From Sipunculus nudus (Eukaryota; Annelida; Sipuncula; Golfingiida; Sipunculidae), in assembly GCA_026874595.1 (NCBI GenBank), contig CM049307.1:10065579-10129578 (forward strand): a stretch of 64,000 nucleotides of DNA, in the 5' to 3' direction. Position numbers and translations under genes: made by a program. The notes under the pieces were generated by a model. It saw nothing but the letters and a program-made list of their open reading frames with translations. It did no database searches and was not told the origin of the DNA. Of the stretch, positions 53,101-59,500 are shown one piece after another. Position 1 is the first letter of the stretch, and each line of letters opens with the position of its first letter.

Positions 53101-53250
53101 GTCGTAAAACATTTATAACCGATCTGAAACAACATTTCATCTTGCTTAATACGTACGCCCAGAAAGATTTGGTATCCGGCCAGTTTTAGCGGTTATATCA
53201 GCTGTCAAAGTTGAGTACTGTTGTTCATATGAGTCCATTAAGGAAGCCAT
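32202..53250 (-). CDS. VTI1A: Vesicle transport t-SNARE homolog VTI1A (Qb-SNARE), 8 coding exons
   Basis: Full gene on the minus strand. Coding exons in transcript order are 53250-53157, 40199-40141, 39671-39561, 38868-38782, 34164-34080, 33294-33224, 32777-32716 and 32298-32202; they total 666 nt and encode 221 residues. All introns are GT-AG and every junction keeps frame. Vti1a is a Qb-SNARE that pairs with syntaxins in endosome/trans-Golgi fusion. Visible features: an N-terminal three-helix region (YEQQYSTLTADIT, LEQMELEVREL, YQTELNKLEKDL), then LLDNTERLERT opening the SNARE motif, with the probable zero-layer Gln at residue 164 (RETIQRSRDRL). Then come LGKSSRVLSGM and a C-terminal anchor at residues 196-215 (LLLVGMGVMMVVVIGVSIYF). 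Length is close to the ~217 residues of vertebrate VTI1A. The start AAGATGG has A at -3 and G at +4. Intron 1 is ~13 kb and full of transposons; RPL34 lies head-to-head. Confidence 0.95.
32716..32777 (-). CDS. VTI1A: VTI1A coding exon 7
   Basis: 62 nt with acceptor CTTTCAG and donor GTAAGT. Encodes LRDTNENLGKSSRVLSGMMK, the C-terminal half of the SNARE helix. Confidence 0.94.
33224..33294 (-). CDS. VTI1A: VTI1A coding exon 6
   Basis: 71 nt with acceptor TTTCTAG and donor GTAAGT. Encodes EEIGSQILEDLHTQRETIQR then SRDR, holding the probable zero-layer glutamine of the SNARE motif. Confidence 0.94.
34080..34164 (-). CDS. VTI1A: VTI1A coding exon 5
   Basis: 85 nt encoding RTRLLDNTERLERTGKRLEQ and then GYRTAIET, the beginning of the Qb SNARE helix. 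Acceptor TATTCCAG, donor GTAACC. A hAT-type MITE (34236-35132) sits 72 bp beyond the acceptor side of this exon. Confidence 0.96.
34236..35132 (-). mobile_element. hAT-type MITE, copy B, with perfect target duplication
   Basis: Inverted copy of the element at 2838-3736. It begins TAGTGGTGGG and ends CCCACCACTA, flanked on both sides by CAGGAAAT, a perfect 8-bp duplication diagnostic of hAT-type insertion. It lies in VTI1A intron 4. The intact duplication argues for a younger insertion than copy A. Confidence 0.93.
35985..37140. repeat. ~326-bp tandem repeat array in VTI1A intron 4
   Basis: GTCATGACC recurs at 36001, 36327, 36652 and 36978, giving periods of 326, 325 and 326 bp. Each full unit contains CATGTCTATGTATATGC, a GGTGGCGCCACC-type palindrome (36168 variant, 36491, 36816) and TTGATTTTTGGACCAAT. 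The last unit is more diverged. No coding capacity. Confidence 0.88.
37640..38640. repeat. Degenerate tandem repeats (ATGAAAGGTTTTGGTCAAA)
   Basis: Units with ATGAAAGGTTTTGGTCAAA begin near 37722 and 37867, with GTGACCTTTGACC-type ends. A third is split by the MITE at 38012-38598 and resumes at 38601 (ATGATTTGGTCAAACAG). Similar units recur at 44150-45050. Confidence 0.75.
38012..38598. mobile_element. MITE with AAGCCCAAAACA termini
   Basis: Starts AAGCCCAAAACAGACTAATGC; the right end is the complement of AAGCCCAAAACACACTAACGC. It interrupts a recognisable repeat unit, which resumes on the other side, so the insertion is later than the array. It is CpG- and GCGC-rich near both ends. No coding capacity; superfamily unknown. 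Confidence 0.8.
38782..38868 (-). CDS. VTI1A: VTI1A coding exon 4
   Basis: 87 nt, phase 0, with acceptor TTTTCAG and donor GTCAGT. Encodes residues 89-117, starting KRARIAFSDEI and ending in an acidic linker (LLGVDDMHNSADQ). Confidence 0.93.
39561..39671 (-). CDS. VTI1A: VTI1A coding exon 3
   Basis: 111 nt, phase 0 at both ends, with acceptor TATGTAG and donor GTCAGT. Encodes residues 52-88, starting LEQMELEVREL and ending YQTELNKLEKDL, the third N-terminal helix. Confidence 0.94.
40141..40199 (-). CDS. VTI1A: VTI1A coding exon 2
   Basis: 59 nt bounded by TTTCAG and GTTAG. It encodes PEKQNLISNVERLIDETGEL (residues 32-51), aligning without gaps to the EKKQ..ANVE..L..AKEL helix of Vti1a. Confidence 0.93.
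41024..41110. repeat. (TA)n microsatellite
   Basis: TA tract of about 87 bp in VTI1A intron 1. Confidence 0.95.
41925..42510. repeat. GA-rich simple repeats (GAGAGA, GAAT)n
   Basis: Several clusters of (GA)n, (GAAA)n and (GAAT)n between the inner inverted arms. Low-complexity open frames here (Ser/Leu/Phe-rich on the minus strand) are artefacts. Confidence 0.85.
42847..45272 (+). repeat. Hairpin-ended dispersed repeat, long copy
   Basis: Starts AACAAGTGACCCATGGGTCA followed by TGACGCTCAACTG and ends with (GGAC)n and TAGCCCAG...CTGAGCTAAAA (hairpin 45238-45269). Between 44150 and 45050 it contains tandem units of about 140 bp with TGACCTTTGACCT. No coding capacity. Confidence 0.75.
44150..45050. 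repeat. ~140-bp tandem units carrying TGACCTTTGACCT
   Basis: Exact TGACCTTTGACC lies at 44643, 44778 and 44923 (spacing 135 and 145 bp), with a one-base variant near 44505. The units also share TTGGTAGGTRAGC and AAGGTTTGGGATGAAAA. The reverse complement is the DR1 sequence AGGTCAAAGGTCA. Confidence 0.8.
45731..47079. other. VTI1A intron 1 stretch, nothing recognised
   Basis: AT-rich intronic sequence without a recognisable gene, RNA or repeat structure. Confidence 0.5.
47080..47960. repeat. Degenerate tandem repeats, ~278-bp units
   Basis: GGTGGTGCCACCTGTCTGG (47092) and GATGGCGCCACCCATCTGG (about 47369) head two similar units with AAAACTTTCCAAGATGGAT and CCACTCCTGAGATATGA. Less conserved half-units follow to 47960. 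They share the GGTGGCGCCACC-type palindrome with repeats elsewhere in the window. Confidence 0.75.
47992..48130 (+). repeat. Left terminal inverted repeat of the Ginger-like element
   Basis: Contains four 14-bp palindromes of the form CATT(T/A)C..G(A/T)AATG at 48018, 48047, 48076 and 48105, at an exact 29-bp period. They are candidate transposase binding sites. Confidence 0.9.
48632..50942 (+). pseudogene. Ginger/KRBA2-type integrase transposase, two exons, two in-frame stops
   Basis: Exons 48632-48795 and 49235-50942, joined in frame by a GTAAGT...TTAATTGCAG intron, total about 623 codons. Integrases of this kind cut and join element ends; domesticated relatives are the KRBA2/SCAND3 proteins. 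Exon 1 encodes a KY..CQ.YL..DEYY region. Exon 2 starts with YEVLKCGDIEQLI, then a zinc-binding HHCC domain (AHIATGH ... CVPC). A DDE core follows: D in SQVDLIDM, D in LQSDNGSEF, E in QSQGSVERAN. After it come two 39-residue Pro/Ser/Ala repeats (50115-50410) and a Cys-rich tail (CSCASSGSKKC, RCQCSK, CNSRCH). TAA interrupts codon 13 (48668-48670) and again the linker (50415-50417), with the frame otherwise intact on both sides. It is therefore a recently disabled copy, unless readthrough occurs. Confidence 0.9.
50115..50410 (+). repeat. 117-bp tandem repeat inside the transposase linker
   Basis: CCTGTCGCCTCCCCTGAGCA begins at 50115 and 50232, a period of 117 bp or 39 codons, followed by shorter CCTTCTGTCGCCTCC repeats. 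It encodes a low-complexity Pro/Ala/Ser/Glu linker between the integrase core and the Cys-rich tail. Open frames in the other five frames are shadows of this periodicity. Confidence 0.9.
51112..51248 (-). repeat. Right terminal inverted repeat of the Ginger-like element
   Basis: Reverse complement of the left end, with the same palindromic series (TCATTTCATGAAATGCCTG and variants) and the terminal CCTGTAACA. One extra palindrome-like motif, CATTACGTGAAATG, lies just inside the matching arm near 51083. Confidence 0.9.
51253..51949. other. VTI1A intron 1 stretch, nothing recognised
   Basis: AT-rich intronic DNA with a TG repeat and G-run at about 51687-51711. No gene or repeat family identified. 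Confidence 0.5.
51950..52533 (+). repeat. Hairpin-ended repeat family copy in VTI1A intron 1
   Basis: Matches the unit at 26455-27067: AACGTGCCATGGTCAAAGTC, AGATGAGTGGTTTTGATATT, GTAGGAGACCTTGGGGACAT, (GGAC)n and the terminal hairpin TAGCTCAGATGACT...TTGAGCTAAAA at 52502-52532. Confidence 0.85.
52534..53156. other. VTI1A intron 1, exon-proximal stretch
   Basis: Intronic sequence beside VTI1A exon 1, with no recognisable feature beyond the donor at 53151-53156. Confidence 0.5.
53157..53250 (-). CDS. VTI1A: VTI1A coding exon 1
   Basis: Encodes MASLMDSYEQQYSTLTADIT and on to residue 31, plus one base. The donor is GTACGT. The pattern matches the Vti1 N-terminal YEQ.F..L.AEIT.K helix. The start codon lies only about 49 bp from the probable RPL34 transcription start on the other strand. 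Confidence 0.93.
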
Positions 53251-53324
53251 CTTGTCGATTTGCACCTTCAACGTCAGAGAGCGCCACTTCCGTCTAATCC
53301 TCTTTCACTTCCGGAACCGACAGG
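53251..53324. promoter_or_regulatory. Compact bidirectional promoter of VTI1A and RPL34
   Basis: VTI1A (minus) starts translation at 53250 and the likely RPL34 5' TOP start is at about 53299. Two ETS/GABP-type ACTTCCG motifs lie at 53286-53292 and 53307-53314, 21 bp or two helical turns apart, on the plus strand. AAGATGGCTTCC, a YY1-like site, overlaps the VTI1A start codon on the minus strand. There is no TATA box near either start. ETS, YY1 and TOP elements are typical of TATA-less ribosomal protein promoters. The exact VTI1A start is not determinable; its leader must be very short or overlap RPL34 sequence. Confidence 0.7.
53299..53324 (+). other. RPL34: RPL34 5' untranslated leader exon with TOP tract
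   Basis: CCTCTTTC opens a pyrimidine tract of the 5' TOP type, and the segment ends AACCGACAGG before the donor GTATGT. A matching acceptor, TCTGTTACAG, lies at 53467-53476, three to five bases before the ATG. That suggests a short non-coding first exon, as in ribosomal protein genes whose ATG sits at the start of the second exon. TOP tracts couple translation to mTOR signalling; function here is inferred. Confidence 0.6.
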
Positions 53325-53481
53325 GTATGTCTTGGCAATGTGGATAAACAAAATAAATCCGGCTCCATCACCCATAAACCACATTTTCCACTTGAATATT
53401 TATTCAGATTGTTGAATGTATTAAAGTAGTAACGTATAAACTGCACATATTTCACGAATTCTCGGTGTCTGTTACAGAAAA

Positions 53482-53546
53482 ATGGCCCAGCGGCTTACCT
53501 ACCGTCGTCGGTTGAGTTACAACACCCGTTCCAACCAACGGAAAGT
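53482..53546 (+). CDS. RPL34: RPL34 coding exon 1
   Basis: Encodes the first 21 residues (MAQRLTYRRRLSYNTRSNQR, then K) plus two bases. Donor GTGAGT. Acceptor TCTGTTACAG lies just upstream of the ATG. Confidence 0.96.
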
Positions 53547-56500
53547 GTGAGTAATTTACAATAATTCTGTTGGTTCCGGTTGTGCAGAACCTTGATAGAC
53601 AATGGCTACATGTTGCGTTTTATTTTTCAATACTTCTTGAAAGACCCCTGTTATCATATTTACTATGTTTCTGTATACAGAGTAGTATACCTAACATGTC
53701 AATGGTGTCAGATCGACCATGCCATGGTCATATTTCCACTCCAGGTAAATAGCTGGACTGCTAGTAATATAAATTTGGCTGTTGCTACAGACCCAGACAC
53801 CGATCATACAGGCTAAAGTTGTGGCATTTCTTATGAGCATGCGCACTGACTCTGCCAGACACATCTATGGGAGCTATTTCTCTGGCACCGACTGACGGAC
53901 CTACCGAATACTTGCTATTGTTTTTACCGGCATTTGGTAATAAATGGATAGATTTAATGTAATTTTAATTGTAGAACTTTATTTATGACTCTCGGGGAGA
54001 ATATACATAGACCCCAGAAATCCGCAAAATTACCATTGAAGATCTTTTATAAAATGTGACAGAAACAAACTGTCTAATTTTAAAATTAAGTTGACCATGG
54101 CCTGAGCAAGATTAATATATATACATTATATATTCTCACAACTTATTGTTTAAACAAAAGACCTAAATAAATGTATGTTCATTGTTTATAATTTTTTGAT
54201 GAATTCTATATATGATTTTTAGCTCAGCTGACTGTAAGTCATCTGAGCTTTAGTCGTGGTCCTTTGTCCGTCGTCCGGCCGTCCCTTCGTTAACAATGCA
54301 CGTTTTAAAACCGTTGGACCTACGAATCCAAAATTCTGCATACCATTGGATGTCCCCAAAATCTCCTACCATACCGAAAATTGGGTCATTAGAACTTCGT
54401 TCCTTCGAGATATTAAGGAAAAACCTCCGTTTTCCATAAAAAAGCAATTGTTACACTTCAGGTCTGCCTAATATCAAAACAGGCTTCTCCACTGCCCTGC
54501 ACTCAACCCCCCCCCCCCCCCCCCCCCCCCCGCCTGGTGCATAAACTAGATGAATGTTATAATTTTCTGTATTTTATTTTATTCTTGGACATGCTACATT
54601 TGAGATTTTGGATTGTACCACCAGGGTTACAATGATTAAAGTGCACATTTAATTGTGTCCACAAAGTGATGTATTGCTATGAAAGTATGGATGTTCATCA
54701 GATAAGTAATGCTTTACTTCAGAAGAGTAAAACTTCACCAGGTGTGAAATTGACTATTAATTCCAGTTATTAATTATAGCTTAGATTGTAATTAGCATAA
54801 TGATATTGTTTGTCCCTCATTCAACCAACAGTGTGTATACTTTATTTGAAAAGATGTTTTTATTTTATCAAATTTACTGAATCTTTTATTTTATTTCGGT
54901 GAATAAAATTAAGCTTGTCCTGAAAACTCCAATGTCCAAACCTTTTTAATAGGAATTCAAGGAATAATTTTGTAGATGCCATGTTGTGGCATTATTTTCT
55001 TTTACATTCAGTTTAAACATTTGATTTAAAAATAATAAAATATATGTGTATGCATAATATGACCCAATGTGAGCTACAATCTGGATATATAATGATTGCA
55101 ACTTAGAATTCTAATATTTTAACTTATATTTTCACTTTTATATTACAAATTTATAACACTTGTAAATAAAAAAAAATGAATCAGATAAAAACTATTAATG
55201 AAAAAAGTGGATATGCTAAAAAAATAGGCTTATATATAAACTTAAATGCATTATTCCTTTGAAAGTGAATGAAGGTTTTAGTCCATTCTGTCCACTTGCC
55301 TGTCCATCTGTAAATTTTTCATATGCATCACGGTATCTCAAAACTTTTACTGTTTTTCTTCATGACAGTCTTGTCAGAGTATTAGATTGCAATCATATAT
55401 TGAGAACTTTACTATAACCAAGTAGGAGGGCCCTTTCCTCTTAGCTTCTCATATGCTTATATAAATATAAAACAAATACAATAGAATATTTTTCATATTT
55501 TGCATTTGCAAAAATTTCAAACTTTTGTCATGACCCATGGGTCCTTTGTTTATATTCTGGATTTTCAACATCATTGTTTGGCTAAAACTGAATAAATACC
55601 AGACATGGTGCAAATACTTTGCAAATGTATATGAATATGAATATGTACTCCATTATAAAATTTCTTGCATAAGAATGGGAATTCAGGTAAAAATGAAAGT
55701 ATTTGAATACCAGTGCAAATACTTTCAAAATGTATTCATGAATGCATATATTCTATAATATTAATTTAATAATTAGTTCAGTTATATTTTATTAAAAAAA
55801 ATCATATGATTCTCTTGTTATTTTTAATAAATATTATATTGGCACAACATTTGTTATTAAATTTTAATAAATAGTTAAACTCTTTTATTTTATGTGCTGC
55901 TTATAAGTTATATGGCCAGGTCAAAATCTGTGTGACAATAGCACTCCATTTGTTAATAAAATAAATGAAATCAATCCTCTTCCCTGTCTCCAAAAATACT
56001 ATCAAAATCATACATAAAACACCAACAACTCATAATATAGCTCATATTTATAACCACACAAAACCAGCATATGCCTCTTTCCCAAATCATATTTTTTTCA
56101 TATATAACAGCTGAGCGCCGTGACCCATGGGTCCCTTGTTTTTTTAATGTAATCAGGCCTACTTGTAGTTTAACATGGTAAGAAAATTAATATAAATTGA
56201 TCAATATAATGGGCTTTATTAATAAATTTCTATTTGCATTTAGGCCTTTATCTTTAAAGTTTATCCATAATTTGCATGGAGTATTACTCCTAATGCTGAT
56301 GTCTGTATGTACTTATAGCTCTTTACTGTGTGTGAACTGGGAATAGTCTTTATCCTTAGCTCTGGGGCAATGTGTCCGGGTCTGGAGCTCTAGACACTTT
56401 GTATAAATTTTGATCTCGTGGACCACTGGACTAAGAATTTAGAGTGTGCACAGTTCATAGTATGCTCTTGATTATAGATTAGAACTCCTTTTGCAGCACT

Positions 56501-59500
56501 TAGACTAAGTATCTTTTTTTTATAGCTTTCTCAGCATTCCCGCTCCATCAACCTATAAAAATGGACCTGAAATTAAGACTGTTTTATAGTACCCATATAT
56601 CCCTCTTCAGAAAAATTGATACCAGCCCAATGAGGGTTGCCCAACGCTTATTTTGTTAAATTTCGTTTTGACTGACAGTTAACCAGCCCAGTAACCAGCG
56701 TGCCTTAGACATAGGCTTAGGTCACAGGCTCAGAAACACTGGCCTGACATAGCCACATGCCTTGTACCTTTAACAGACAACTGTTTCTTGCCTCCCCGTA
56801 TATAGCGCTAAGTGGTGTTTGAACATGGAACGATCATATTTAATGGAAAAGGAGCTATTTTATCAGTTCTATGGACATCAAAGCATTAAATTTAAAATTT
56901 TGCTGCATTGTATAAGTATTTTGTACAGAATATAATTGATACATATTGGCAACAGGAAGTTCTGTTTACCTCAGGTTTTAGGTGTTTTGGTCCCAGATGA
57001 CCCAGGCCATACTGCTTACAGCTGATATGGCATAAACAGTGAGAACATATTCATAGTGACATATGTCTGTGTGCTATTTATGTTTTGTTAAGGGATGCAC
57101 ATATTTAAACTAAGAATATTTTGCATATTAGCTTACCATAACAAGACTGGGTCCAAATAAAATGATATATTACTGATTATTATGGTTTTCTCCTTTCTAT
57201 TGATACATATCATATGGCGCTTACGTGTAAGCTCCCGAGACCGCAGAAATCTTGTGCTTAAACGCTTGGATCGTTTATGATGCACTTAATCACCAGGTGG
57301 TGCACATGGGCCTGTCTGCTGAAAAAACTGCTGATGATACGAACAGCCAACCAAATGCAAGTCAACAAACACTCATCAGGCTCCGCTCGGAACCACGTGT
57401 GGGGCAATTCTCTCTGATCCTGTGGCCTGTTCAAACGGTCAATGAGGTGATGAGCTGTCACTCAAAACAATATGAACAACATTGGCTCTGTGTATTCCTC
57501 GCTTGGCTGGTAAACCGTGTTGTCTGCAGCACAGGGTGTCATCTGAATGGACCAAAATACAGTGCTCCCCTCTTGTGTAGAGATTCAGGATACAAGGTCA
57601 TAACAAACAGCGCCTACGATATAGGTAGTTGGCCTATGGGTAAAGGGCTGTGTACAGAGCATAGCATATGTAGGGTGTTGACTGAAATGTTTTTTCAGAT
57701 ATATCTAACATTTAAGTAAACCTTGGTGGCTAGGCCCAACACCCCACTGGGTGCATTCACAAGGCTTTTGTGTCGGCATGGCTGGTTTCATTTTCTGAAA
57801 ACCGATACATGGCTGCGATAACATAGGCTTAAAGTCATAAGAGGTCAGTGGTCACTGGAGTGATTACACAGAGGGAGCAAAATTCAACCTATTATTTAAT
57901 AAACTACACTGGCCCTTCGAAGCTGCACACTAGGCTCAGGAGTGACCTATTCCAGTCTGGGTGCAGTGTTTTGCTTAGCTTTAACAATCGACATGTCATG
58001 TCATCTTCCTGGCATTTTTACAGGGGTTTGTTGACATTACAAATTTTGGTATTCAGTTACTGAATCATCTATGTCTATACCTCTTAAGGGGTGTTTCCAT
58101 GTGCGCATATATGGATATGTGTGCATATGCGTGAATAATCGCTCATATGATTTTGTAACTGATCTTTCCATTGGTCGGTTAGCATATATGTGTATATGCA
58201 TGCGCTTAGGGTCTGCATGAAATCAGGGTAAAATGACATCTCTTCACCTGCTTGATCCACTGTACAAATATATATGTCTGCCAGTTTACACATATTCGCA
58301 TATACACTTACATGGTATTGGAAACAGACCATTTCATAATTGTGTGGTATTCATTTTATGACCTGAAATTTTCTTTATGAGAAACTAAATCAGTTCTCTT
58401 TATTTCATGTGCTGTTGGTATCCAGTGTAAAAACTCCAGGTAAGTTGAACACAGTACTTATTTTATGTATTAAGAGATCAGTAATTCATTGCAGCAAGGA
58501 TGAAGTTGTAATGTTTTTGGACAGGTTCCTCCTAAGGGATCTGGATGAATCAGGATCAACCAACTGATGCTGCCACTTTCTTCAGTTAAAAAGCATTACT
58601 TTTATTAAATATTGTAGAGGATTATTAAGCTATTGAATGAATATCTTGAAAGTGTATTTTCAGTTTTATAACTCAAAAAGTTTATGCATTATTTTAACCT
58701 TTTGCATATATTAGTGGAAATTCTAAAATGAGGAAGATATCAAGAAATTTGAAGTTTCCCTTTTATAATATTATGATTTATATTTTTGTTGTTGAATGAA
58801 GTCATATCTTTACTTAACTGAACAATAGCTGATCATTTCTTGGTTATGTTTAGGTGGTCGTCTGGTGTACCACTACAAGAAGAAGCTTGGCACAATCCCC
58901 AAAGGCTTTTCCTCAAAATGTGGCTGCAAAGTTAAGCTCCATGGCGTAAGTTGGGCTTTTCAAAGTTTTATGTCTTCAGGAACTGATGTCAAATCATTTT
59001 ATTGCTCAGTAGTCTAGTACATGCATCTTTTCTCAAGAAATATTTTTATTTGAAGTTTAAACCTTAGTAACTTAAACATTTATTTATTATCTGGCTATGT
59101 TACAATTTGACGACATCAGTTGGATAGTCAATCAGTCTTGCTTGAAATTAAACACTTAAGTTTAAAGAACTAAATTTATACCCATTAGGGCTGGCACAAT
59201 TAATCAATATATTGATATATAAGTCGATTCGGGTGGTCCAAAATGATTATCAATGAGACAGTCAAAAACTGATGTCATAAAATGAATCCAGTTTTGATAA
59301 AGAGATGCCATAAATTTGTTGAGTTTCTTTAATGTACTTTTACGTGCTTGAATAAAATTATTTTTAAATTATGGAAATAACTATGAATATTGGTTTTAAA
59401 TAATAATTAACCCAAATTTAATGCCGTGGAAAATGTGGGCTTCTTGTGTTGCTTTATTGGTATGGAGCCACAGTTATGAGGTAACATTGATGACGGGGAA

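Larger units (their letters stand above)
53547..58425. other. RPL34 intron 1 (4.9 kb)
   Basis: No further coding exon supported. Besides the repeats listed separately, it contains a C-run of 25 (54507-54531). The stretch 57220-58080 is less AT-rich than its surroundings and is described under its open frame. Confidence 0.6.
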
